Assembly (NCBI RefSeq): GCF_003347495.1 | Contig: NZ_QCXY01000012.1 | Location: 155,861 to 219,860, forward strand | Length of the DNA: 64,000 bases | Direction of reading: 5' to 3' | Origin: Pleomorphovibrio marinus | GTDB taxonomy: Bacteria > Bacteroidota > Bacteroidia > Cytophagales > Cyclobacteriaceae | Shown: positions 55,964 through 64,000 of the stretch, in pieces | Layout of the letters: each line of letters starts with the position of its first letter | Position numbering within the stretch: the stretch's first letter is position 1 | Translations under genes and position numbers: made by a program | Notes under the pieces: generated by a model | What the model was told of the DNA's origin: nothing | Seen by the model: the letters and a program-made list of their open reading frames with translations, nothing else | Databases searched by the model: none

Positions 55964-56011
55964 AAAAAAAAGAATGAAGCAGGTTTCCAAAAGAAAACGC
56001 ACTTCATTCTT
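55964..56011 (-). terminator. terminator of the 70-residue membrane-protein gene
   Basis: AAGAATGAAG and CTTCATTCTT (10 bp), with an inner GTTTTC/GGAAAC stem, followed by eight Ts on the minus strand. It lies 26 bases past the stop. Confidence 0.8.
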
Positions 56012-56037
56012 AGTAATCAACTTCTTTTCCTTTTTGG

Positions 56038-56250
56038 TTAAGCCAATGCTTTTTTACCAAAAGTGGATTTGCTCCTTAGCAGGTAATAGACAAAACCTAA
56101 CTGGGGCACAATAAGTAAAATGGATTTAGCTAAGAAACCCTCTGTGCCTGTCGTCAAACCTATTTCCAACAATTCAACAATGGCCAATATGGCTAATACA
56201 CTCACTAAGGCAAAAACGTTGGCCCAAATTAATTTTGCTTGATTTTTCAT
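56038..56250 (-). CDS. small membrane protein
   Basis: A 70-residue protein with two hydrophobic helices: FALVSVLAILAIVELLEIGL and FLAKSILLIVPQLGFVYYLL, with a basic C-terminal tail (RSKSTFGKKALA). No family recognised. It has its own spacer on both sides and its own terminator, supporting a genuine gene. Confidence 0.7.
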   Translation of the reverse strand: MKNQAKLIWANVFALVSVLAILAIVELLEIGLTTGTEGFLAKSILLIVPQLGFVYYLLRSKSTFGKKALA

Positions 56251-56474
56251 ACTATTAACGTTATTAAAAATTAAAAACTTTCAACTTCAGCACTTCTTCC
56301 CTTCAGTTCAAAAACCAAAACTGAGAGTAAATTTATTTAATAAAAAAGAAAGATTCAAGTAAAAAAGTAAATTAAAATTTTGCGAAAACAACAACTTACA
56401 TACTTTTTTATCTTACATTAAATAAACTGCTGTTTAATATTTCAATTCTGTAGTTTATGCAATAATTAAAAAAC

Positions 56475-56508
56475 AAAAAAAAAGCAGTTCGGAAAAATGA
56501 ACTGCTTT
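56475..56508 (-). terminator. terminator of the sugar isomerase-like gene
   Basis: AAAGCAGTTC and GAACTGCTTT form a perfect 10-bp stem with an 8-base loop, followed by a T-run on the minus strand, 30 bases past the stop. Confidence 0.88.
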
Positions 56509-56537
56509 CTGTATAAAATGCTAAGATACTTATGGAG

Positions 56538-57380
56538 CTACCTGGCGTCCTGTACACCACGGAAATACCCCACTGACTCCGAAATCCCTTGAAGGGGAGT
56601 TTTCATGTCTTTTTCGTATTCAAGACTACACTTTCCATCGTAATTGACTTTCCTCAACATATCTACGAAGGCCGGAATATCTATCACCCCCCTGCCTAAT
56701 TCACAGGTTTTACCTTCGTCCTTTGCCTCAGTGACATTCTTCAGGTGAATATCGTGGATCCTGTCAATATAGGTTTCCAGGTCTTTCACAGGGTCCCGGC
56801 CATCCCTCATATTATGCCCCATGTCAAAGCAAAGACCTATTCTAGCATCCAAGTCCTTTATTAAGTCCACTGCTACCTTGGCATTGGGATAAAGCTTGTC
56901 CTCAGGGCCGTGGTTGTGAATGGCATACTTCATATCATATTCCTTCACCTTGCCTTCAAGGTACTTTAAATCTTCATGCATGGGAATACCCACGATCATG
57001 TCCACACCCACCCTTTTGGCATACTCGAATCCCTCGTCTATTTCTTTTCTGGTTTTCATGTAGATGGGCCCTACTGCATAGCCCTTTACGTTGGAAGCTG
57101 CAAGCTGTTCATGGAAAGCTTTTATTTCTGCCTCTGAGCTTTCAAGGGGAAGGTGAAAGTCTTTTATGCATAGGTAGGTCACCTCCAGCTTGCTGATCAT
57201 TTCAAGGGATTCCTTGAGGTCAAAGTGCCTGAATGTATATCCTGCGAACCCTAAATCAAATGGATCCTCTTTTTTTGAATTGGGTTTGGCCATCGAAGGT
57301 GCTGTGGCCAAGGCCGATCCCATTACCATTCCCAGCACGCTTTTCTTTACAAATTCTCTTCTACTTTTTTTGCTAGCCAT
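56538..57380 (-). CDS. Tat-exported sugar phosphate isomerase/epimerase-like protein
   Basis: A 280-residue TIM-barrel protein with a Tat signal (SRREFVKKSVLGMVMGSALA). Barrel motifs include LEVTYLCIKDFHLPLESS, YAVGPIYMKTRKEIDEGF, YAIHNHGPEDKLYPN, GLCFDMGHNMRDGRDP, IHDIHLKNV and CSLEYEKD, with metal ligands Glu/His/Asp conserved. The start at 57380 is chosen over an ATG 28 codons upstream because the Tat motif begins here. Likely to act on sugars near the DUF1080 and oxidoreductase proteins. Confidence 0.88.
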   Translation of the reverse strand: MASKKSRREFVKKSVLGMVMGSALATAPSMAKPNSKKEDPFDLGFAGYTFRHFDLKESLEMISKLEVTYLCIKDFHLPLESSEAEIKAFHEQLAASNVKGYAVGPIYMKTRKEIDEGFEYAKRVGVDMIVGIPMHEDLKYLEGKVKEYDMKYAIHNHGPEDKLYPNAKVAVDLIKDLDARIGLCFDMGHNMRDGRDPVKDLETYIDRIHDIHLKNVTEAKDEGKTCELGRGVIDIPAFVDMLRKVNYDGKCSLEYEKDMKTPLQGISESVGYFRGVQDAR

Positions 57381-57435
57381 TTTATCGGTTATTGAGTTTA
57401 CATAAATTGAATTCCATCTCAGTTTCAAGTTGACC

Positions 57436-57464
57436 CAAATATAAAGGCTAGAAAAAAAACGCAA
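57436..57464 (-). promoter_or_regulatory. predicted promoter of the sugar isomerase-like gene
   Basis: On the minus strand TTG (57464-57462), 18 bases, TATATTTG (57443-57436). RNA would begin near 57429, about 50 bases before the ATG at 57380. Confidence 0.6.
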
Positions 57465-57532
57465 GTGGTTTTTAAGAAAAATTTATAGTTTATTTACGTT
57501 GGTAGAATTATAAAATTAGATTATTCACGACT

Positions 57533-58294
57533 ATGAGACCTTATATTTTAGCTGAAACCAACCTGAAAAACCTGAAAAAAGAAAAGATTGAATTGGCAAT
57601 ATTGCCATGGGGTGCCACTGAAGCACACAACTATCATCTCCCATACGGCACAGATGTATATGAGGCAGATGCCATCGCGGCTGAATCTGCTAAAATAGCT
57701 TGGGAATCAGGAGCTAAGGTTATGGTTTTCCCTACAGTTCCATTTGGGGTAAACACGGGACAATCGGATATATTTCTGGATTTAAACCTAAATCCGAGCA
57801 CACAGTTTTCCATTATTAAAGATCTGGTAGAGGTATTACATAGGCAGGGGATTTACAAACTGCTGCTTTTTAACAGCCACGGCGGCAATGATTTCAAAAC
57901 CATATTGCGTGAAATAGGACTACAATACCCGGAAATGTTTTTCAGCACCTGCAATTGGTTTCAGGCCATGGACAAGTCCCGCTACTTTGAACACGAGGGT
58001 GACCATGCGGATGAAATGGAAACCAGTCTGATCCAATATTTGCACCCGAAGCTTGTGCTGCCGTTGGAGGAAGCCGGTGATGGGAAAGAAAAAAAATCCA
58101 AGGTGAAAGGCATCAGGGAAGGATGGGCATGGTCTGAACGCAGATGGTCCATGGTAACGGCAGACACAGGAATCGGCAACCCAAAGGCATCCTCAGCGGA
58201 AAAAGGGGAACGTTTCTTTAAAGACGTGACTAAAAAAATGGCTGAATTGATGATAGATATCGCAAAATTGGACGTGGCAAATCGCTATGAATAA
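57533..58294 (+). CDS. creatininase-family amidohydrolase
   Basis: A 253-residue protein of the creatininase superfamily. IELAILPWGATEAHNYHLPYGTDVYEAD holds the metal-binding Glu, His and Asp, FPTVPFGVNTGQSD and LLFNSHGGNDFKTILRE the glycine-rich loop, and HEGDHADEMETSL the second metal site. Family members act on creatinine, methylamides, formamidopyrimidines and others; the substrate is not readable. It is followed after 79 bases by proC and an alpha/beta hydrolase on the same strand. Confidence 0.9.
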   Translation: MRPYILAETNLKNLKKEKIELAILPWGATEAHNYHLPYGTDVYEADAIAAESAKIAWESGAKVMVFPTVPFGVNTGQSDIFLDLNLNPSTQFSIIKDLVEVLHRQGIYKLLLFNSHGGNDFKTILREIGLQYPEMFFSTCNWFQAMDKSRYFEHEGDHADEMETSLIQYLHPKLVLPLEEAGDGKEKKSKVKGIREGWAWSERRWSMVTADTGIGNPKASSAEKGERFFKDVTKKMAELMIDIAKLDVANRYE

Positions 58295-58373
58295 CGCTAC
58301 CCTTGAGGATTTGACTTTACATTATAGGTTTGTCACAATAAAGTTTAATTTTGCCCAGTGAAATAAAAACCAT

Positions 58374-59174
58374 ATGAACGAAGATTATAAAATCGCCATT
58401 ATCGGCTGCGGTAACTTGGGGCTTTCCATCGTCAACGGCCTATTGGATACCAGGGGGTTTTACGGTCAAAACCTCATCGTGACCAAAAGGCACCCAGAGA
58501 GTTTGTTTTATCTGAAAGCACAGGGCATTAATGTATTGTCAGACAACAAGGAGGCGGCCAAGCAGGCAGATATGGTGGTACTAGGTGTGAAACCCTATAA
58601 CGTTTCTAGCATATTACAGGAGATAAATCCTGTGTTGGACAAGGATAAGCAGGTAATTGTTTCCTTGGCCACAGGAATCACTTTGGAAACCATCTTAAGT
58701 CTTGTGGATAAAGAAACCACTGTATTCAGGGTAATGCCTAATATAGCAGCAGATATCCAAGAATCCGTTACTTGTATTTGTGGTAAAAACTTCAACCCCA
58801 AAACCGAAGAAATTGTACACAAAATGTTCAATTCCATAGGGATTACCATAAGCATCGAAGAGCACCTCATGGAAGCAGCTACCGTATTGGGAGCATGCGG
58901 TATTGCCTTCGTAATGCGGTTTATGCGAGCGATGACCCAAGGCGGGATCCAAATTGGTTTTGATGCCAAAACCGCCAATAAAATTGTAAACCAAACAGTG
59001 AAGGGAGCAGCCGAACTAATCATCAAGAAGGGCATTCATCCGGAAGCGGCTATTGATAAAGTTACCACCCCCAAGGGCTGTACCATTGTAGGCCTTAATG
59101 AAATGGAGCATCATGGGTTTAGTGCTGCCATGGTAAGGGGAGTCCTTGCCTCCTACAAAGACATAGAAAAATAA
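58374..59174 (+). CDS. proC: pyrroline-5-carboxylate reductase
   Basis: A 266-residue enzyme that makes proline by reducing pyrroline-5-carboxylate with NAD(P)H. The N-terminal Rossmann fold is IAIIGCGNLGLSIVNGLL, then VLGVKPYN, RVMPNIAADIQESVT, and the helical domain with KGIHPEAAIDKVTTPKGCT, the usual C-terminal signature. Its stop overlaps the following hydrolase start by one base. Proline synthesis may be linked to the amide or dipeptide metabolism suggested by the neighbours. Confidence 0.93.
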   Translation: MNEDYKIAIIGCGNLGLSIVNGLLDTRGFYGQNLIVTKRHPESLFYLKAQGINVLSDNKEAAKQADMVVLGVKPYNVSSILQEINPVLDKDKQVIVSLATGITLETILSLVDKETTVFRVMPNIAADIQESVTCICGKNFNPKTEEIVHKMFNSIGITISIEEHLMEAATVLGACGIAFVMRFMRAMTQGGIQIGFDAKTANKIVNQTVKGAAELIIKKGIHPEAAIDKVTTPKGCTIVGLNEMEHHGFSAAMVRGVLASYKDIEK

Positions 59175-60202
59175 TGAAAAAAATCGTTGTTTGGCTCATG
59201 GGCATTGCCATTCTCTTGGCACTACTATACATGGTGGGTCCCAAAGAAAAAGTAAGGCCTCTGGAAGGGGCGTATCCTATAGTTCCATCAGATCTTAATG
59301 AGCTGGAGTCCTTTATTACTAATAGGGAAGATACGGTGGAAGGCCTGAAGGCCAATAACGAGGCCCGTATCATTTGGGCAGATGAGGGCAACAAAACAAA
59401 AACACCTTTTAGCATTGTTTACATCCATGGCTTTGGGGCGAGCCAAATGGAGGGAGACCCCGTGCATAGAAAAATAGCAGAAAGGTTCCAGGCAAATTTA
59501 TATTTAAGCCGGCTTCCTGAGCATGGCATTAAAAGGGAGGATGCTTTCTCACATCTTTCTCCAGAGAAACTGGTGGAAGGGGCTAGGGAGGCTTACAGTA
59601 TTGCTCAGGCATTAGGGGATTCGGTTATCGTGGTTGGGACATCCATGGGTGGTGCATTGTCAATAGTACTGGCCTCAGAAAGACCTGAAATCAAAGGTCT
59701 TTTGCTATACTCTCCCTGCATAGAGGTTTATGGAGACCCGCTGGGTGCTTTTTTTAGGCCTTGGTCAAAGGTTATCATGAAGGCTTTCATGACAAACGAC
59801 CAGGGTGTCCAAATGGTGGAAAGAGAAGGGGATAAGGCGAAATATTGGTCTGAAGAATATCACATCAATGCTTATACCAGTCTGGCCATTCTACTGAAAA
59901 GCAAAATGAACAGGGATACCTTTGGTCAAGTTCAGCAACCTTTGTTTATGGGCTATTATTATAAAGATGAAGAAAACCAAGATAAGGTAGTATCTGTCAA
60001 TGCCATGCTGGATATGTATGAGAAAGTAAGTACTCCAGCAGGTAAGAAAAGAAAACTGGCCTTCCCAAACGCCGGAGATCACGTTATTTCTTCCAGCATC
60101 ACTACAGATGATTGGGAAAAAGTTTACAATGAAAGTATATTATTTATAGAAGAAATTTTAGGTGTCCCCATTCTGCAGGATGCCCTGATAGATTCATTTT
60201 AG
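59174..60202 (+). CDS. alpha/beta hydrolase with N-terminal membrane anchor
   Basis: A 342-residue protein with an N-terminal helix (IVVWLMGIAILLALLYMVG), likely a signal anchor. The alpha/beta-hydrolase fold has FSIVYIHGFGASQMEGDP (oxyanion HG), SVIVVGTSMGGALSIV with nucleophilic Ser in GTSMGG, and AGDHVISSS near the C-terminus as the probable His. Substrate unknown. It overlaps proC by one base and the convergent DUF1328 gene by four bases. Confidence 0.85.
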   Translation: MKKIVVWLMGIAILLALLYMVGPKEKVRPLEGAYPIVPSDLNELESFITNREDTVEGLKANNEARIIWADEGNKTKTPFSIVYIHGFGASQMEGDPVHRKIAERFQANLYLSRLPEHGIKREDAFSHLSPEKLVEGAREAYSIAQALGDSVIVVGTSMGGALSIVLASERPEIKGLLLYSPCIEVYGDPLGAFFRPWSKVIMKAFMTNDQGVQMVEREGDKAKYWSEEYHINAYTSLAILLKSKMNRDTFGQVQQPLFMGYYYKDEENQDKVVSVNAMLDMYEKVSTPAGKKRKLAFPNAGDHVISSSITTDDWEKVYNESILFIEEILGVPILQDALIDSF

Positions 60203-60369
60203 AATCCACTTATTACCCCAATGATAAGGGCTATTGCCAAAAGCGTAAGAAACAGATAAAAAATAATCTTAGCCAGAGAGGCCAATCCCTTTACCAAACC
60301 GGTAAATGCAAAGATAGCCGCAACAAATACAACTATTAAGAAAACTATTATCCAAGTTAACATTTCCAT
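60199..60369 (-). CDS. DUF1328-family small membrane protein
   Basis: A 56-residue peptide, MEMLTWIIVFLIVVFVAAI and so on, with two membrane helices around the small linker FTGLVKGLASLAKIIF. The pattern (short helix, Gly-rich turn, second helix) matches the DUF1328/YtjA family of tiny membrane proteins of unknown function. The frame was read directly on the minus strand; its end overlaps the convergent hydrolase by four bases. It was missed by simple ORF length cut-offs. Confidence 0.8.
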   Translation of the reverse strand: MEMLTWIIVFLIVVFVAAIFAFTGLVKGLASLAKIIFYLFLTLLAIALIIGVISGF

Positions 60370-60491
60370 ATTATTTAAATTAAAACCTGCCTTCCCAATA
60401 AAACAATATAAGCCAAAAGGAATAAATAAGTTATTGCAATAAACAGATCAAATATTGATCCAAAAAAAATATTGACAGGTGTAAATAGATT

Positions 60492-61436
60492 TTAGAACTG
60501 TTCCAGAACCTTAATACGCTTTTCTATTGGCGGATGTGTGGCAAATAATCCTGTGATGGCCGACATCATACCTGAGGACTTATCCGGTCTATTTTCAATA
60601 AACAATTCAGCCACATCGTCGCTTTTTACACTTTTCACCTGGTAGTTTCCGGAAATTTTGCGAAGAGCAGAAGCCAATGCCCAAGGTTTCTTGGTCATTT
60701 CGGCAGCCCCACTGTCAGCCATATATTCCCGCTTTCTGGAGATTGCAAATCTAAAGAGCATACTTAGTAAAAAGGCAATAAATGCGATTACCATGGCGAT
60801 AATTAAAGCCTTGTTATCATCCTTACCCCTCCTTCTACCTGCCCCATATAGCATGCTTCTGAAGAGAATTTGAGCAATAAACGAAAATATACCTACAAAG
60901 ATGATAGAAATAATAAGTAACCTAACATCCCTGTTTCTGATATGCATTAACTCATGGGCAATCACCCCCTCAAGTTCCTCGTCATTCAGCTTGTTCATTA
61001 TCCCCCTTGTCAGAGTAACCGTATAGGTTTTTTCGTTAATCCCACTAGCAAAGGCATTAAGAGCATCATCCTCGATGATGTTTACCTTAGGCATACGCAT
61101 TCCTTTACTTATACAAAGGTTTTCGACCAAGTTATATACCCTCATATTTTCTTTTCTTTCCAAAGGTTTGGCTCCAGCTGCACTATTGATCATGCTACTG
61201 TGAAAGAGAAAAGCGATGGCAAACCAAATTCCTACCGCTATGATTACACCTGGAATTACCTGAACAAAGGTTTCGTTCACTGCATTTACCTCAGGTGCCT
61301 GTCCTTCACTAGGGTAGGTGAGATAGACAAATAAGTAAACTGCTCCCAATATCAAGAGCGGAAAGCCCAACAACAAGAGAACAGAACGAAAGTTGTTCCT
61401 TCTAATTTGGGACTGAATCCCTACATAAGATGCCAT
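60492..61436 (-). CDS. htpX: M48-family zinc metalloprotease (HtpX-like)
   Basis: A 314-residue membrane protease with four helices, the zinc motif HELMHIRN at about residues 160-170 and the downstream Glu in KREYMADSGAAEM. It degrades damaged membrane proteins. Six bases after lemA on the minus strand: the LemA-HtpX pair is a common bacterial operon. Confidence 0.92.
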   Translation of the reverse strand: MASYVGIQSQIRRNNFRSVLLLLGFPLLILGAVYLFVYLTYPSEGQAPEVNAVNETFVQVIPGVIIAVGIWFAIAFLFHSSMINSAAGAKPLERKENMRVYNLVENLCISKGMRMPKVNIIEDDALNAFASGINEKTYTVTLTRGIMNKLNDEELEGVIAHELMHIRNRDVRLLIISIIFVGIFSFIAQILFRSMLYGAGRRRGKDDNKALIIAMVIAFIAFLLSMLFRFAISRKREYMADSGAAEMTKKPWALASALRKISGNYQVKSVKSDDVAELFIENRPDKSSGMMSAITGLFATHPPIEKRIKVLEQF

Positions 61437-61442
61437 ATAGAA

Positions 61443-62006
61443 TTAAAATTTGATATCAGGTGCTTTGTCCAACCTTTCTCTTTCTGAAGTACCCACATCA
61501 AACATAGGCTCCCTATGAAAACCAAACATGCCTGCTATGATATTCGAGGGGAAACTTTGCACGGCTACGTTATATTCCCTGGTGGCGGAGTTAAAATACC
61601 TACGAGAAGCTGCCAATTTGTTTTCCACATCCGATATTTCATTTTGCAATTGCAAAAAGTTGGTGTTGGCCTTAAGGTCTGGATAAGCTTCTACTTGGAC
61701 TCTCAACCCCTGCAAAGCACTGCCAAGTTCTTGTTCAGCCTGTATTTTTCCCTCTATACTGGAGGCATTCATTGCTTTGGCCCTGGCTTCGGTGACTCTA
61801 AGCAAGACACCTGCCTCATGCTCCATATAGCCTTTGACTGCATTTACCAACTGGGGTATTAGATCATGCCTCTGCTTAAGTTGAACATCTATATCTGCAA
61901 AGGCATTTTCCCTGTTGTTTTTAAAGGATATAAGTTTGTTGTAAAGCGAAACCACAAAAATGACCAATACTGCGGCCACAATTATTACAATTAGCGTAGT
62001 ACTCAT
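61443..62006 (-). CDS. lemA: LemA-family protein
   Basis: A 187-residue protein with one N-terminal membrane helix (LIVIIVAAVLVIFVVSLYNKL) and the LemA four-helix body, marked by AFADIDVQLKQRHDLIPQLVN and VQSFPSNIIAGMFGFHREPMF. Function unknown; in many genomes it precedes HtpX, as here. A possible promoter lies at 62055-62048 (TAAATTTG, minus). Confidence 0.92.
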   Translation of the reverse strand: MSTTLIVIIVAAVLVIFVVSLYNKLISFKNNRENAFADIDVQLKQRHDLIPQLVNAVKGYMEHEAGVLLRVTEARAKAMNASSIEGKIQAEQELGSALQGLRVQVEAYPDLKANTNFLQLQNEISDVENKLAASRRYFNSATREYNVAVQSFPSNIIAGMFGFHREPMFDVGTSERERLDKAPDIKF

Positions 62007-62173
62007 GAAACAAGTTAGTTTAGATGAACATCTTTTTCAATATTAACCAAATTTACTTAAAAAAAACCGTTCCAAGCCTACAGATTAATCCAAAGTTTGA
62101 ATTGAAATTATTGGAATAGGGTTCATTTAAAAGTACCTTAGGAAATAACTTTACTAAACATCTCTAAATAATT

Positions 62174-62365
62174 ATGCGAAAGGTAAACAAACTGAAAGTA
62201 TTCACCCTTTGGATGGCATTATTTGGGTTCTTGTTGGTGGCACCACTAAGTTCCTGCGGTAACAAAAAGGAATCGAGTGATACTGAAAGCCAAGAACACC
62301 CTTCGGATGAGCATCCTGGTGACAACGATGAACATCCAAGTGATAGTGAGGAACACCCTAACTAA
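62174..62365 (+). CDS. small lipoprotein with EHP repeats
   Basis: A 63-residue lipoprotein (WMALFGFLLVAPLSSCGNKK, Cys about residue 33). The mature part is four imperfect repeats of the EHPSD type (SQEHPSDEHPGDNDEHPSDSEEHPN read as units), very acidic with four histidines. This could chelate metals, but the role is not known. Convergent with the transglutaminase lipoprotein gene, 11 bases apart. Confidence 0.78.
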   Translation: MRKVNKLKVFTLWMALFGFLLVAPLSSCGNKKESSDTESQEHPSDEHPGDNDEHPSDSEEHPN

Positions 62366-62376
62366 ACTAGTGGAGT

Positions 62377-63768
62377 TCAATTCCGGTTGCTGACAATTCT
62401 TTCAAAAGAAAAGTTGGTGGCAACCGGTACTTTTTCACTTTCTACCTCCATTATAGGGTAGGCAAGAAAGTTAATAGAACCAGAATGTGGGCCTGGTGAT
62501 ACCCTTATGTCCCTCCCCCTGCTCAGTTCGATCCTGTTTGCCGGATGCCGCCCAAAATAGTACGTAGATAAGGCCGTATATTTATTTCCCTCACTTATAT
62601 CCACAGGCCACCATTTTTCCTCGGCATAAAACTCCGCCCAACAGTGATATCCATCAATCCCCCCCTCATTTCTTTCGGAAGGAATAGAAGCACCTATTGC
62701 AAAACGAGCGGGAATTCCTATGGATCTGGCCAATGAAATAAAAAAACTGTGAAACTCCGTACAATTACCGGTTTTACTGTCGCAGGCATAATTAGCGTCG
62801 CCGCTTCCATAATTACCGGTTTTCATATATTTCATGTTGTCAATGATATAATCATAAAGTGCTCGGGCCTGCACCAGTTTATTGTCTTTTTCGATTCCCC
62901 TGATGATCCTATCTCCGATTTCTGCAAACCTACCCCCTACAGGAAGTAGACTGTCTGGTTCTAAATATTTTTCAGGATTTTCGAACCCATTCTCATAAGG
63001 CCCTTTCTCTTTCCTTCTTACACGGTAAACAACCCTGATTTCTTCACCATTATGCTCAGGGGACAGCTCCAGGTAAACAACGGTGTTTCCATATTCGTCG
63101 TCTTTGAGCAACCGATGTTCCACTGGCACTGTAATGCTTCTTACCTCCACTTCCTGAAAACTATCACTTTGCGCTAAGGGTATCCACAGCCTGGAAGTTC
63201 CCTTTACCTCGGGAATTTCAAAACTATAAGTGAATTGAAAACTGTCTTCTCCTTCTATTACTCCCAAAAGATCAGCATCAGCCCCATCCACAGCAACTTT
63301 CTCCCAGGTTTTATCCGGAAGTTGTTGCCAGGTATAAAACGGTTTGCCGTTTAACTTATGAAGACTCGTTGAGGTTACTTTCATGGCGCCTGGTTCTCCT
63401 TCCATAAAAAAGTCGACGTCGTAAACATCCCCGTTTTGGTCGGCTAGGTCCACACAGGCAAAGAATCGCTCTGGGCCGAGGTTGGATAGGTATTCGGTGT
63501 GAACCCTAACCAGCTTTAGCCTAAGTTCATTCCCTTTATCCTCAATCACAAAATATCCGTCATTCTCCTCGGCGTAGGCATCTATAAATCCTTTGATTCC
63601 TTCCTCTATTTCAGAAATTTTCGCTTTTTGTCTCGGGGGATTGGAAACCACTTCTTCTTGAGCCTGACTTGACTCTGTCGCCGAAGGTTCAGTGCCACAG
63701 GCACATAGTAAAAAGTAAATGATTACTGAATTAATCCAAATGTTAATAGTAAATCGGTGAGTTTGCAT
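62377..63768 (-). CDS. transglutaminase-domain lipoprotein
   Basis: A 463-residue lipoprotein (signal MQTHRFTINIWINSVIIYF, lipobox FLLCAC). The N-terminal half is beta-rich with no named domain; the C-terminal transglutaminase core has Cys in KTGNCTEFHSFFISLAR, His in IDGYHCWAEFYAE and Asp in WWPVDISEG. A peptide-crosslinking or peptidase role in the envelope is likely. Start 63768 is chosen for the lipoprotein signal; an upstream ATG adds 26 residues. It is the last gene before the rRNA operon. Confidence 0.88.
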   Translation of the reverse strand: MQTHRFTINIWINSVIIYFLLCACGTEPSATESSQAQEEVVSNPPRQKAKISEIEEGIKGFIDAYAEENDGYFVIEDKGNELRLKLVRVHTEYLSNLGPERFFACVDLADQNGDVYDVDFFMEGEPGAMKVTSTSLHKLNGKPFYTWQQLPDKTWEKVAVDGADADLLGVIEGEDSFQFTYSFEIPEVKGTSRLWIPLAQSDSFQEVEVRSITVPVEHRLLKDDEYGNTVVYLELSPEHNGEEIRVVYRVRRKEKGPYENGFENPEKYLEPDSLLPVGGRFAEIGDRIIRGIEKDNKLVQARALYDYIIDNMKYMKTGNYGSGDANYACDSKTGNCTEFHSFFISLARSIGIPARFAIGASIPSERNEGGIDGYHCWAEFYAEEKWWPVDISEGNKYTALSTYYFGRHPANRIELSRGRDIRVSPGPHSGSINFLAYPIMEVESEKVPVATNFSFERIVSNRN

Positions 63769-63887
63769 TTCAGTCCTTGATGTTGGTAAATTCTGTATTT
63801 CCCAAAGATAAACCAATTCACGGCATATATGAGCTATTGCCCCCATTTATAGGAGTGGAACGTTTGAGGTTCTGAAATTCAATACAT

Positions 63888-63920
63888 AAAAAAAGCCACC
63901 TTGGCTGAACCAAGGTGGCT
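63888..63920 (-). terminator. rRNA operon terminator
   Basis: AGCCACCTTGG and CCAAGGTGGCT form a perfect 11-bp stem with a 5-base loop, followed by Ts on the minus strand. It directly follows the 5S rRNA. Confidence 0.9.
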
Positions 63921-63924
63921 GATG

Positions 63925-64000
63925 AATGTGGCGGCGGCCTACTCTCCCGGGAGTAACCCCAGTACCATCGGCGCTGCGGGGCTTAACTTCTCTGTTCGGG
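63925..64000 (-). rRNA. rrf: 5S rRNA, 3' part (window cuts the gene)
   Basis: The minus strand reads CCCGAACAGAGAAGTTAAGC at the window end, then GCCGATGGTACTGGGG and GGGAGAGTAGGCCGCCGCCA, the conserved 3' portion of bacterial 5S rRNA. The 5' ~35 bases lie outside the window. The 3' end is near 63925, and a terminator follows. Confidence 0.95.

Overview
This window is a chromosomal segment of a Bacteroidota bacterium, most likely order Cytophagales and close to Cyclobacteriaceae. That placement is an inference. It rests on two SusC/SusD pairs, type IX secretion C-terminal domains, promoters resembling TTG-N18/19-TAnnTTTG with few clear Shine-Dalgarno sites, Tat-targeted sugar isomerase and oxidoreductase homologues, DUF1080 proteins, and a Na+/H+ pyrophosphatase. 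Most of the window is ordinary, gene-dense chromosome. The accessory-looking stretches are about 14.5-19.5 kb, 44.6-44.8 kb and the spacers that carry repeats.

Layout. 0-8 kb: oligopeptidase B, then a four-gene Anbu (bacterial proteasome-like) cluster of circularly permuted ATP-grasp, alpha-E protein, Anbu peptidase and transglutaminase, then a membrane metallophosphoesterase. 8-14.5 kb: DnaQ-like exonuclease, DnaB, an MDR oxidoreductase, a beta-barrel protein, GNAT, PhoH and SAM hydroxide adenosyltransferase. 14.7-19.5 kb: tRNA-Leu(CAA), an ORF6N-domain gene with matching palindromes inside and upstream of it, and two poorly known genes. 19.5-31.7 kb: a T9SS cargo protein, a sugar isomerase-like protein, a DASS transporter, an esterase divergent from a Nudix-type regulator, and a SusC/SusD/lipoprotein operon. 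32-39 kb: pyrophosphatase, a secreted GH5 glycosidase, and rarA followed by a class IV aminotransferase and a sulfotransferase. 39.8-44.6 kb: the second SusC/SusD pair, then a YoeB toxin remnant. 44.9-52.8 kb: threonine aldolase, glycerophosphodiesterase, DUF2721, an ECF sigma/anti-sigma pair, dihydrolipoyl dehydrogenase, FabG and an acyltransferase. 52.9-57.4 kb: two DUF1080 proteins, a Gfo/Idh/MocA oxidoreductase and a sugar isomerase-like protein, suggesting oxidative handling of sugars. 57.5-64 kb: creatininase-family protein, ProC, alpha/beta hydrolase, DUF1328 peptide, HtpX-LemA, an EHP-repeat lipoprotein, a transglutaminase lipoprotein, and the 3' end of an rRNA operon (5S, minus strand).

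The best candidates for under-described biology are the Anbu cluster, the ORF6N gene with its internal and upstream operator-like palindromes, and the aminotransferase-sulfotransferase pair. Next come a sequence motif shared by both susC upstream regions, and a sigma-factor start codon buried in the terminator of the preceding gene. No CRISPR array, intact insertion sequence or prophage was seen.
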